13,990 nucleotides of DNA from JBBIKU01 sp037445245 (GTDB taxonomy: Bacteria > Chloroflexota > Anaerolineae > Anaerolineales > Anaerolineaceae): assembly GCA_037445245.1 (NCBI GenBank), contig JBBIKU010000057.1, positions 1 to 13,990 on the forward strand, given 5' to 3'. Below are positions 1-6,750 of this stretch, in pieces. How positions within the stretch are numbered: position 1 is the first letter of the stretch; each line of letters begins with the position of its first letter. Below the pieces are notes generated by a model that searched no databases, was not told the DNA's origin, and worked only from the letters and a program-made list of their open reading frames with translations. A program made the position numbers and the translations under genes.

Positions 1-576
1 GATGCCCATGATCAGCATGGTTTTACGCCCGCCCAGGGGCATGAGATGCGGCTGCAAATAACCGCGCCAGCCGAACTCTTCACCGAACGTGAACAATCCG
101 TTGACAAGCGGCGCAATCAAGATGCCCAGGAGAGTCTGCACGGCGACCAGTAACCAGGGGTTCATCATTGGCTGTCCTTCTATGGTGGGAAGCATCTCTT
201 TCAGCCGACTCAATTCCGGGTCGAAGTATTGCGGCATGAGGGCAAAGAAGAACGCCGCGCCGAGGATGGTCAATATCGCCGGCGAAACCCACGCCAGCAC
301 CCAGTAGTGCCAGCCGCGCCTGAAATTGGGACGCAAAGTGGTGTTGCGCCAGCCTTCACGGGTGATCAAACGGGTAAGGATGTGCGCGATGGTGGGCGCA
401 CCCATGTAGACGACCGCCAGCAGAATGAACGCCAGGGTGATTCCGCTGCCGGGGATGATCTGCGGGCTGTCGCGCAAACCGCCAGTCAGGTAAATTGCTA
501 GGGCGGCGATCCAGGCGATGCCAAAAGCGAGCGCCAGGAAGATTCCGATTCGTTTTATATCGATTGTTTTATCCAT
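1..576 (-). CDS. CPBP family intramembrane metalloprotease, partial (C-terminus off the left edge)
   Basis: Read from the complementary strand, the first 192 codons are open from an ATG at 576 to the window edge. The protein is very hydrophobic, with likely membrane segments near residues 11-30, 47-66, 91-113 and 141-160. Just after the fourth comes EEFGWR at residues 166-171, the EExxxR glutamate/arginine motif of the CPBP (CAAX protease and bacteriocin-processing) family. The motif is followed by GYLQPHLMPLGGR, also typical of the family. The second metal-binding motif (F/HxxxH) would lie beyond the edge. AAGGAG about six bases before the ATG supports this start. It is transcribed divergently from the GntR gene. 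Substrate and role cannot be told; family members include prenyl-protein proteases and bacteriocin-immunity proteins. A functional link to the catabolic operons is not evident. Confidence 0.85.
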   Translation of the reverse strand, partial: MDKTIDIKRIGIFLALAFGIAWIAALAIYLTGGLRDSPQIIPGSGITLAFILLAVVYMGAPTIAHILTRLITREGWRNTTLRPNFRRGWHYWVLAWVSPAILTILGAAFFFALMPQYFDPELSRLKEMLPTIEGQPMMNPWLLVAVQTLLGILIAPLVNGLFTFGEEFGWRGYLQPHLMPLGGRKTMLIMGI

Positions 577-602
577 GAGGTTCTCCTTGTCTCGATGCTA
601 TG

Positions 603-608
603 ATCATA
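603..608 (-). promoter_or_regulatory. Candidate -10 box of the CPBP gene
   Basis: The complementary strand reads TATGAT here, about 27 bases ahead of the ATG at 576, which would give a short leader containing the AAGGAG ribosome site. No convincing -35 hexamer lies 16-18 bases upstream, so this is only a candidate. Confidence 0.3.
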
Positions 609-671
609 CCCGAGGGATGTCTTCTTGGTTAGAAACGAAAAGGCGATCAGGAAGAATATCCTGTTTTGGGG

Positions 672-685
672 GTGACAATTTTCAC
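672..685. promoter_or_regulatory. CRP/FNR-family-like palindrome GTGA-N6-TCAC
   Basis: The sequence GTGA, six AT-rich bases, TCAC matches the core of the TGTGA-N6-TCACA site of CRP-type activators. Its centre lies about 43 bases before the start point predicted from the TACAAT box at 710-715, close to the class II activator position. A four-base arm can occur by chance, so the match is suggestive only. It sits between divergent genes and could act on either. Confidence 0.35.
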
Positions 686-706
686 TAGGTTGCGTGGGGG
701 CAAAAA

Positions 707-715
707 GTCTACAAT
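707..715 (+). promoter_or_regulatory. Candidate -10 box (TACAAT) overlapping a GntR/HutC-like half-consensus
   Basis: TACAAT at 710-715 resembles a sigma-70 -10 hexamer and would start transcription near 722. The only TTG-type -35 (TTGCGT, 690-695) is just 14 bases away, so the promoter would be poor without an activator. GTCTACAA at 707-714 matches 7 of 8 bases of the GTNTANAC pattern described for HutC-subfamily GntR operators, so a repressor here would cover the -10 box. Confidence 0.35.
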
Positions 716-730
716 CGAAATGATCAACTC

Positions 731-747
731 GTCTGACATGTCTGACA
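731..747 (+). repeat. Tandem GTCTGACA repeat just before the gntR start codon, possible operator
   Basis: GTCTGACA occurs at 731-738 and again at 740-747, a 9-base period that puts two copies close to one helical face. Two overlapping palindromes are embedded: GACATGTC at 735-742 and TGTC-T-GACA at 739-747. The element ends ten bases before the gntR ATG, inside the predicted leader, where GntR-family autoregulation often acts. No other good Shine-Dalgarno is present, so the repeat also occupies the ribosome-landing zone. Confidence 0.45.
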
Positions 748-756
748 AGTAAGCGA

Positions 757-1497
757 ATGGAAATTCAACGCACTCACCCGGTGTCCGAACAAATTCGCAA
801 TGTGCTGCTCGAGCGCATTCAGCGGGGGGAATACAGTGCCGGCGAGCGATTCCCGTCTGAATCGGAACTGTGCACCGAATTTGGCGTCAGCCGGGCTTCG
901 GTGCGCACTGCCATGACGGCGCTGGTCGAGCGCGGCTTGCTGGTGCGCAACCCCGGTGTGGGCACCTTCCTCAGCCACACTCATCACCTGGAAAGCACCC
1001 TCGACCAGCTTGAGAGCGTCCTGACGGTCGCCAAACGGCACAGTGTGGCGACCCAGGTGACCAACCTCTCGGTGGATCGCGTCGAGGCTGACCCCGCTCT
1101 GGCGGGCAGGCTGCAAATTGCACCGGGCAGCACCTTGACGCGGGTTCAACGGACGATCGTCGTTGACAGCCAGCCCGCTTCTTATCACGTCGATTACGTG
1201 CCGGAGCGGTGGTTGTCGCCCGAACAGGTGAGTGAATCCTTCACCGGTTCGGTGTTGGATCTGCTCAACCAGTTTCCGACACTGCAAATTGAAGACGCGA
1301 TCACCGAGATCACCGCTATCAATGCCGCCGGTGATCTTTGCTTTCAGCTTGGGGTGCCGCCGGGAAAGGCGTTGGTGTTGTTGATGGAGACCCTGCAGGA
1401 CGGCAACAAAACAGTGGTAGGTTTTTCAGAAAATACGTTTGTGCCAGACCGGTTTACTTTTCGGTTAAAACGCCGCAAATCCAGCGTTCAAACTTAA
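757..1497 (+). CDS. GntR family regulator, HutC subfamily (UTRA domain)
   Basis: The 246-residue product has the two-domain build of HutC-type regulators. A winged helix-turn-helix covers about residues 8-72, with the family signature from AGERFPSESEL (28-38) through FGVSRASVRTAM (42-53) to ERGLLVRNPGVGTFL (58-72). A UTRA effector domain follows at about 85-240, with the usual GSTLTRVQRTIVVDSQPASYH segment broken only by typical substitutions. Length is normal for the family. It opens the plus-strand operon, and the carbamoyltransferase starts 27 bases after its stop, so it probably controls that operon and itself. The effector is likely a pathway intermediate (inference). The start lacks a clear ribosome site; the frame starts just after the tandem repeat, and no better in-frame start is seen. 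Confidence 0.9.
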   Translation: MEIQRTHPVSEQIRNVLLERIQRGEYSAGERFPSESELCTEFGVSRASVRTAMTALVERGLLVRNPGVGTFLSHTHHLESTLDQLESVLTVAKRHSVATQVTNLSVDRVEADPALAGRLQIAPGSTLTRVQRTIVVDSQPASYHVDYVPERWLSPEQVSESFTGSVLDLLNQFPTLQIEDAITEITAINAAGDLCFQLGVPPGKALVLLMETLQDGNKTVVGFSENTFVPDRFTFRLKRRKSSVQT

Positions 1498-1524
1498 CCA
1501 TATATTTATAAGGAGGAATAACCC

Positions 1525-2583
1525 ATGAAAACCACCACACTGAGGGGAAAGGATTTCCTGGCTGAGACCGATTTCACCCGCGAGGAAATCGAGACCATTC
1601 TAAACGTTGCTGAAGATCTGAAACGCGATCGCGCCAAGGGTGTTTATCATGACGATATTTTGCGGTCCAAAACACTATTTATGATCTTCTACAACCAGTC
1701 GCTGCGTACCCGCAACTCGTTCGAAGCCGGAATGACCCAGCTTGGCGGACACGCCCATTTCTTGGACCCCGGTAAGATCTACACGCCGGCGTTGGAGGGC
1801 AAGGAAGTGGCTTACAGCACCGAACGCGTTTCCGATGTCGCTCGCGTGCTGGAACGCATGGGTGACGGCATCGCCATTCGCTGCTACGGTGACCCGGTCG
1901 ATTGGGAGTACGGCGGGGCGCACGCCCTACTGCGCGAGTTCGCCCGCTGGGCAGATATTCCGGTGCTCAACATGGAAGACGATGTTTACCATCCCTTCCA
2001 GGGTCTGGCGGACGTGCTGACCACCAAGGAAAAATTTGGCGGCTTCAAGGGCGTAAAGTTCACTATGTCCTGGGCATATTCGCCCAGTGTGCATAAACCG
2101 CGCGCCGTGCCGCAATCGGCTATTCTATACGCCACCATGCTCGGGATGGAAGTGACTCTGGCGCATCCGAAGGGCATGGAGCTCGATCCCAAGATCATTG
2201 AGCAGTGCGAACGCTACGCTGCCGCCGCGGATGGATCATTCCAGGTTACCGATGATTTCAAAGGTGCCGTGGAAGGTGCTCATGTGGTCTACCCCAAAGC
2301 CTGGTGCGCCACCCCGATCTTCAAACCGCCGGTAGGCGAGGATGACCCCAAGAAGACGCAAGAGATGTTCGACCGCCACAAGGACTGGATTTGTACGAAA
2401 GAAATTATGGAACTGGCGGATAAGAACGCCATTTATCTGCACTGCCTGCCTGCCGACCGTGGTTTCGAGGTTACAAACGATGTGCTGGACAAGACCGAGG
2501 GTCCCGGCTGGGTATCTGCTGCTTACGACCAGGCGGAAAACCGTCTGCACGTTCAAAAAGCGGTGATGAGCCTGGTGATGTAA
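1525..2583 (+). CDS. YgeW/AOTCase-like (knotted-type) carbamoyltransferase
   Basis: The 352-residue protein belongs to the aspartate/ornithine carbamoyltransferase superfamily. The carbamoyl-phosphate site is SLRTR at 59-63, HPFQ at 156-159 and HCLP at 306-309. The SMG loop that binds ornithine in ordinary OTCases is missing. In its place is VVYPKAW (254-260), and MSWAYSPS (181-188) and the ending DQAENRLHVQKAVM (335-348) also match the knotted N-acetylornithine carbamoyltransferase/YgeW group as I recall it. AAGGAGG nine bases before the ATG gives a strong start. YgeW-type genes are known beside hydantoinase and GltD-like genes in anaerobic purine-degradation clusters, and this neighbourhood is similar. 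I infer a catabolic role, releasing the carbamoyl group from the ring-opened product as carbamoyl phosphate. Arginine biosynthesis is less likely because no arginine genes are near. The amino substrate is unknown. Confidence 0.85.
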   Translation: MKTTTLRGKDFLAETDFTREEIETILNVAEDLKRDRAKGVYHDDILRSKTLFMIFYNQSLRTRNSFEAGMTQLGGHAHFLDPGKIYTPALEGKEVAYSTERVSDVARVLERMGDGIAIRCYGDPVDWEYGGAHALLREFARWADIPVLNMEDDVYHPFQGLADVLTTKEKFGGFKGVKFTMSWAYSPSVHKPRAVPQSAILYATMLGMEVTLAHPKGMELDPKIIEQCERYAAAADGSFQVTDDFKGAVEGAHVVYPKAWCATPIFKPPVGEDDPKKTQEMFDRHKDWICTKEIMELADKNAIYLHCLPADRGFEVTNDVLDKTEGPGWVSAAYDQAENRLHVQKAVMSLVM

Positions 2584-2592
2584 TGGCGTGAT

Positions 2593-2642
2593 ACTCTTTT
2601 GTACAACGGTTGTCTACCGACCGCTAATGGTACCTTAAGAGT
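2593..2642 (+). other. Imperfect RNA stem in the gap before the hydantoinase gene
   Basis: ACTCTT at 2593-2598 pairs with AAGAGT at 2637-2642, and GTAC at 2601-2604 can pair with GTAC at 2630-2633 across a small internal loop. A CGGT/ACCG hairpin (2607-2619) lies inside. No known riboswitch class is recognised and there is no run of T after it. Confidence 0.35.
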
Positions 2643-2650
2643 GATGAAAC

Positions 2651-2688
2651 CTGGGCGGACAGCGGGTAATTGGGAGCTGCCTGCCCAG
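2651..2688 (+). other. Stem-loop (13-bp imperfect stem) upstream of the hydantoinase gene
   Basis: The arms 2651-2663 and 2676-2688 pair over 13 positions with one G-U wobble and one mismatch, around a 12-base loop. No T-tract follows, so it is not a classical terminator. It lies 29 bases before the ribosome site of the hydantoinase gene. It could be an mRNA processing or stability element that sets different levels for the carbamoyltransferase and the downstream genes (inference). Confidence 0.45.
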
Positions 2689-2717
2689 CCGTATTCTGGC
2701 AATATTTGATAATGGAT

Positions 2718-2723
2718 GGAGGG
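2718..2723 (+). promoter_or_regulatory. Ribosome binding site GGAGGG deciding the hydantoinase start
   Basis: GGAGGG lies four bases before the ATG at 2728. It overlaps the alternative in-frame ATG at 2716, which has no ribosome site of its own, so 2728 is the better start. Confidence 0.75.
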
Positions 2724-2727
2724 CAGG

Positions 2728-4122
2728 ATGAGCCAGTTATTGATTAAGGGCGGGAAATGTGTAATCGGCAGCGATGTGGTTGTCACCGATTTGCTGGTCG
2801 ATGAAGGCAAGATTGTCGCCATCGGAAGTGGGGTGGCAAAATCTGCCCGGACGGTGATCGAGGCTGCCGGTCGTCTGGTGCTGCCGGGAGGCGTCGATGT
2901 TCACGTTCATTTGCCTTGGCCTAAGGGTAGCCACATCTCGAGCGATGATTTCAACAGTGGTACGCTGGCAGCGGCGTTTGGCGGCGTCACCAGCGTGATT
3001 GATTTCGTCATTCCCGATGAAGAGGAGAGCCTGCAGACGGCGTTGCAGCGAAAGCTGGAGGAAGCCCGTTTCAATGCCTGGGTGGACTACAGTGCTCATC
3101 TCAATCTCCGCGGCGATATTGATGCGAAACTCAAAGAGGTAGAAGGGCTGGTGAAGGAGGGTTTTCCCAGCTTCAAGGTATTCATGGCTTACGAAGGCTT
3201 TCGGGTGGCGGATGAAGATGTTTTACGGGTGATGAAAGTCATTGGTGATGCGGGTGGGATGATGTCTGTTCACGCCGAAAATGGTATCCTGGCGGATTAT
3301 CTGACGCACGAATTACTGGAGGAAGGCAAGCGCGCCCTGTCCTACTACCCTCAATCTAGACCAGCGTTGTGCGAACTCGAATCCATTCAGCGTTTACTGG
3401 CATACGAACAGCGCATGGGTACTCGATTGCATATTCACCATGTCAGCACCGGCGGCGGGGCTGAGATGATCGGGCAGGCGCGCCGGCAGGGACTGCCGGT
3501 GACGGGGGAAACCTGTCCACAATACCTGCTCTTTACCGATCTGGATTACACCCAGGATCCGAAAATGGCAGCTTACCTGGTGTGTGCGCCTTCGATCAAG
3601 AGCCAGGCGGATCAAGAAGCGCTGTGGCGACGGCTGGCGGATGGCAGCTTGACCGTGCTGGGGACCGATCACTGCCCTTTCACCAAAGCCCAGAACGAAG
3701 CCAGCCTGGATGATTTTTCGCAAACTCCCGGTGGTTTGGGCGGCGTGGAAACCCGCCTGCCGCTGATCTTCAGCGAGGGCGTACTCACGGGTCGCCTGAC
3801 GCTGGAGAAATTCGTGGAGGTTTGGGCGAGCGCTCCGGCGCGGGCGTTTGGGCTGTACCCTCGAAAAGGCAGCATCGCCGTGGGCAGCGACGCCGATCTG
3901 GTCATCTTTGATCCCCAACGCCGGACAACGCTGCGGGCGTTCGACTTGCACAGCCAGACCGATTGCACTCCGTATGAAGGACGAACGGTGGCGGGGTTGC
4001 CCTTGACGACAATTCTGCGCGGCAATGTTGTAGTGGATGAGGGCAAACTGGCGGTTGAAACCCCTGGCGGTGAACTGATTCAGCGTTATCTTCAAAGTCA
4101 AGCCGTCCCAATTGACAACTGA
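2728..4122 (+). CDS. hydA: Dihydropyrimidinase / D-hydantoinase family cyclic amidohydrolase
   Basis: The 464-residue product has the length and motifs of the dinuclear-metal cyclic amidohydrolases that open dihydropyrimidine or hydantoin rings to N-carbamoyl amino acids. Visible are the metal histidines in DVHVHLP (H59, H61), the carboxylated lysine in SFKVFMAY (K150), H182 in VHAENG, H238 in IHHVS and the catalytic aspartate D314 in GTDHCPF. Y155 in FMAYEG is the substrate-contacting tyrosine position of dihydropyrimidinases, and GETCPQYLL follows at 260-268. The C-terminal GSIAVGSDADLVIFDP (381-396) is the usual beta-sandwich strand. Co-location with preT and preA points to the second step of reductive pyrimidine degradation. 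Allantoinase or another hydantoinase is possible, since specificity cannot be read reliably. An ATG twelve bases upstream (2716) is less likely. Confidence 0.9.
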   Translation: MSQLLIKGGKCVIGSDVVVTDLLVDEGKIVAIGSGVAKSARTVIEAAGRLVLPGGVDVHVHLPWPKGSHISSDDFNSGTLAAAFGGVTSVIDFVIPDEEESLQTALQRKLEEARFNAWVDYSAHLNLRGDIDAKLKEVEGLVKEGFPSFKVFMAYEGFRVADEDVLRVMKVIGDAGGMMSVHAENGILADYLTHELLEEGKRALSYYPQSRPALCELESIQRLLAYEQRMGTRLHIHHVSTGGGAEMIGQARRQGLPVTGETCPQYLLFTDLDYTQDPKMAAYLVCAPSIKSQADQEALWRRLADGSLTVLGTDHCPFTKAQNEASLDDFSQTPGGLGGVETRLPLIFSEGVLTGRLTLEKFVEVWASAPARAFGLYPRKGSIAVGSDADLVIFDPQRRTTLRAFDLHSQTDCTPYEGRTVAGLPLTTILRGNVVVDEGKLAVETPGGELIQRYLQSQAVPIDN

Positions 4123-4145
4123 ACGGTAAGAGGGAATATGATTTT

Positions 4146-5447
4146 ATGAGGACGACCGAACTTATCAATCGTAGCCAGGCGCTCCTGGAAGCCCGGCGTT
4201 GCTTGGGATGCCATGACGCGCCCTGTGTGCAGGCTTGTCCGGCGGGGGTAGCGGTGCCGCTCTTCATCCGCCGCTTTCGTGAGGGCAACTTGGCAGGAGC
4301 AGGCGAGGCGCTTTATGACGCCTGCCCACTGGCGGCAACCTGCGGGCTTGCCTGTCCGACGATGGATTTGTGTGAAGGTGCCTGTGTGCTGCGCGCTACT
4401 GGACAGAATTCGGTGCGAATCGGCGCCCTACAAGCGCACGTAGCCGGGCAGTATTCCCGTTTCGAGGCGGGTGCAACCAGCCCCAGTCCGGGTCGGATAG
4501 CCGTCGTCGGCGCGGGTCCGGCTGGGATCGGCTGTGCCGTCGCAGTGCGTCGCCTTGGCTATGCAGTCGATGTATTTGACCGAAAAGACTCGCCGGGCGG
4601 ACTGATCGCCCGCGTGATCCCATCACATCGCCTGCCGGAGGAAGTAGTCGCTTGGGATCTGTCGCGCCTGCAAAAATCGGGCATCCAATTTCACCTCGGA
4701 CAAGATATTGAGCCGCAGCGACTGGCACAACTTCAGGATGAATACGATGCGGTCTTTGTAGGGATCGGTTTAAGCGCCGCAGAGACGCTCGATGTCCCCG
4801 GTATGCAATTGCAGGGTGTGGTGGCAGTGTTAGATTACCTGGAACAAGCGCGCCGCTATGCTGGCAACCAAACTGATCCGCCGCATTTGGGCGACCGTGT
4901 GGTTGTCATCGGCGGTGGCAACGTGGCGTTGGATGCTGCCGTCACCGCCAAGCGGTTGGGCGCGGAGCGGGTGATCGTGTGCTACCGACGTTCGATGGCA
5001 GAGATGCCTGGCTGGAAAACCGAATATCTTGAAGCGGTATCGCTGGGGGTGGAGTTTCGTTGGTTGAGTACGGTTGAACACATCCACGACCGGGATGGCA
5101 GGGTCAGGGCGGTGACGGTGGTGCCGATGCGTTTCACCACCGCACAGCGCGGCGGGAGGCGCTGGGTCGAAAACGACCCCGAGGCGCAATCCTACCTGCT
5201 GCCGTGCGATGCTGTCGTGTTTGCGCTGGGTCAAAAATTGGAACAGGAATTTGCCCAACCTGCCGGACTGGCAGAGATTGGACAGGGGGTGATCAAATCC
5301 GACGAGGTCACCTTCCGCACTGCGCTGCCCGGGGTATTCAGCGCCGGCGAATGCGCCAGCGGCGGGCAAACCATCGTCTACTGCATGAGCCGGGGCATGG
5401 CAGCGGGCAGGGCGATCGACCGCTGGTTGAAGGAGGAGAAAGCATGA
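4146..5447 (+). CDS. preT: Dihydropyrimidine dehydrogenase, FAD/Fe-S electron-input subunit (PreT)
   Basis: The 433-residue protein is a GltD-like flavoprotein that takes electrons from NAD(P)H and passes them to PreA. The N-terminal region has the cysteines for two [4Fe-4S] clusters: C19, C22, C27, C31, then C66, C70, C76, C80. Gln96 in IGALQAHVA aligns with the unusual glutamine cluster ligand known from mammalian dihydropyrimidine dehydrogenase, which favours PreT over plain GltD. The first dinucleotide fold is at VVGAGPAG (120-127), the second at VVIGGGNVALD (253-263), and PGVFSAGEC (395-403) near the end is the FAD-binding motif. Length is close to E. coli PreT (about 412). It starts 23 bases after the hydantoinase stop. 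Its TGA overlaps the preA ATG, implying coupled translation. A weak AGAGGG lies 11 bases before the ATG. Confidence 0.9.
   Translation: MRTTELINRSQALLEARRCLGCHDAPCVQACPAGVAVPLFIRRFREGNLAGAGEALYDACPLAATCGLACPTMDLCEGACVLRATGQNSVRIGALQAHVAGQYSRFEAGATSPSPGRIAVVGAGPAGIGCAVAVRRLGYAVDVFDRKDSPGGLIARVIPSHRLPEEVVAWDLSRLQKSGIQFHLGQDIEPQRLAQLQDEYDAVFVGIGLSAAETLDVPGMQLQGVVAVLDYLEQARRYAGNQTDPPHLGDRVVVIGGGNVALDAAVTAKRLGAERVIVCYRRSMAEMPGWKTEYLEAVSLGVEFRWLSTVEHIHDRDGRVRAVTVVPMRFTTAQRGGRRWVENDPEAQSYLLPCDAVVFALGQKLEQEFAQPAGLAEIGQGVIKSDEVTFRTALPGVFSAGECASGGQTIVYCMSRGMAAGRAIDRWLKEEKA
5430..5438 (+). promoter_or_regulatory. Ribosome binding site AAGGAGGAG deciding the preA start
   Basis: This near-perfect site lies inside the last codons of preT, five bases before the ATG at 5444. 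It rules out the much longer open frame that begins at 5204, which would overlap preT by over 200 bases. Confidence 0.85.
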
Positions 5448-6658
5448 GCGCGAACAACCTGGGGGTAGATTTCTGTGGTGTGCGGTTTTTGAACCCATTC
5501 ATCCTGGCGGCTGCGCCGTCGACCGATTCGCGCGATATGATCGCGCGCGGATTCGAGGCAGGCTGGGCGGGGGCGGTCATCAAGACCACTTCGCTCGAAA
5601 GTGAAGAGGTCAGCATCGTTTACCCGATCATGGAAGGGCTTGAACCCGGCAAGGACATGCTGGGGATGCTCAATATTGATTTGCTGTCCGAAAGGCACAT
5701 CCATGAGATCCTGCCGGATATTGCCTGGCTCAAACAGCGCTTTCCTGATCAGCGCGTCATCATGAGTGTGATGGGCAACAGCCGCGATGACTGGCACGAG
5801 CTGGTGCGGCTTTCAGAGGAAGCCGGCGCCGATCTGGTTGAAGCCAGCATCTCCTGCCCGCAGGGCGCTACGCTGGAAGGTGTCGACAAAGCGGATGGCT
5901 GGATGATCAGCCAGGATGCCCGCCTGACCGAAATCGTCACCGGCTGGGCGGTGGAAGTGGCGCGGCAGATTCCCATCTACGTCAAAATTGGTCCCAATGT
6001 GACCGACATCGCCGCCATTGCCCGCGCCATCGAACGCGCCGGCGGGGCGGGCATCTGTGCCATTGATTCCCCCGAAGCGATTCTGGGTGTCAATCCGGTC
6101 AGCCTGTCGCCGCTCCCCAGCGTTCAAGGGTATGGTTCTCGCGGCGGTTTTACCGGCAGAGCTATCAAACCCATTGGTTTGCGCTGTGTGGCGGACATTG
6201 CCGGAGCAGTGCGTATCCCCATCTCAGGCGTGGGCGGAATTTATGACTGGCGGGACGCGCTGGATTATCTGCTGCTGGGTGCGACCACGCTACAGGTTTG
6301 TACAGCAGTGATGCAGTACGGCTTTGCCATCGTCGATGATCTGAGCGACGGGTTGTCGCGCTGGATGGAACGCAATCGCTTTGTTTCCCTTGCCGATTTA
6401 ATTGGTTTGTCGCTGCCGTACCTCAAGGAGCACGACGAACTGCCGCATGGGGTCAAGGTCATTTCGGCAGTCAAGCGGGATGTGTGCATCGGTTGTGGTT
6501 TGTGCTATGTTGCCTGCCGTGACGGCGGACACGTTGCGATCGGGTTTGAATCCGACCGCCAGCCGGTGGTGGACGCGGATGCCTGTGTGGGGTGTGGCTT
6601 GTGCGCCCAGATTTGCCCCGTGCCGGAGTGCATCTCGATCGTCAATCATTCCCCCTGA
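5444..6658 (+). CDS. preA: PreA-like FMN/Fe-S dehydrogenase catalytic subunit
   Basis: The 404-residue product matches the PreA layout: a dihydroorotate-dehydrogenase-like FMN barrel (about 1-325) and a C-terminal two-cluster ferredoxin domain. FMN-site lysines are K47 in VIKTTSL and K181 in VKIGPNVTDI. The catalytic cysteine is C138 in SISCPQG. The clusters use C348/C351/C354/C358 and C381/C384/C387/C391. It should reduce the 5,6-double bond of a pyrimidine using electrons from PreT. Against my recollection of pig dihydropyrimidine dehydrogenase, three positions known to bind the ring differ: Asn668 is Ser135, Asn736-Thr737 is Asp208-Ser209, and the Asn609 loop is one residue shorter (GNSRDD, 111-116). 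The fold and electron path are therefore certain, but uracil/thymine specificity is not. The ATGA overlap with preT and a strong ribosome site fix the start. Confidence 0.85.
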   Translation: MSANNLGVDFCGVRFLNPFILAAAPSTDSRDMIARGFEAGWAGAVIKTTSLESEEVSIVYPIMEGLEPGKDMLGMLNIDLLSERHIHEILPDIAWLKQRFPDQRVIMSVMGNSRDDWHELVRLSEEAGADLVEASISCPQGATLEGVDKADGWMISQDARLTEIVTGWAVEVARQIPIYVKIGPNVTDIAAIARAIERAGGAGICAIDSPEAILGVNPVSLSPLPSVQGYGSRGGFTGRAIKPIGLRCVADIAGAVRIPISGVGGIYDWRDALDYLLLGATTLQVCTAVMQYGFAIVDDLSDGLSRWMERNRFVSLADLIGLSLPYLKEHDELPHGVKVISAVKRDVCIGCGLCYVACRDGGHVAIGFESDRQPVVDADACVGCGLCAQICPVPECISIVNHSP

Positions 6659-6704
6659 GAGAGCGTGCCCTTATTCGTATGCGGGCAGTCTGGTGTTGCA
6701 ACGA

Positions 6705-6738
6705 CTGTAACCGGGATCGATGCCCCGGTTACAGTTTT
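6705..6738 (+). terminator. Hairpin terminator at the convergence of the two operons
   Basis: A perfect 11-bp stem (CTGTAACCGGG, 6705-6715, with its complement at 6724-6734) encloses an 8-base loop and is followed by TTTT. It lies 46 bases after the preA stop and 12 before the end of the aldehyde dehydrogenase gene. The T-run suits the plus strand. On the minus strand the stem works but no T-tract follows, so termination there would be weaker. Confidence 0.8.
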
Positions 6739-6750
6739 AAAGCCAGCGAG

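Noticed and set aside
229..501. 90-codon plus-strand open frame at the left end
   Set aside because: It is antisense to the CPBP protease gene, whose EExxxR motif and membrane segments are clear.
1525..2583. Reading the carbamoyltransferase as an arginine-pathway ornithine carbamoyltransferase
   Set aside because: The SMG ornithine loop is missing, PKAW and WAYSPS match the YgeW/acetylornithine-type group, and the neighbours are catabolic.
5204..5443. N-terminal extension of preA within preT
   Set aside because: It overlaps preT in another frame, reads as low-quality sequence, and AAGGAGGAG plus the ATGA overlap fix the start at 5444.
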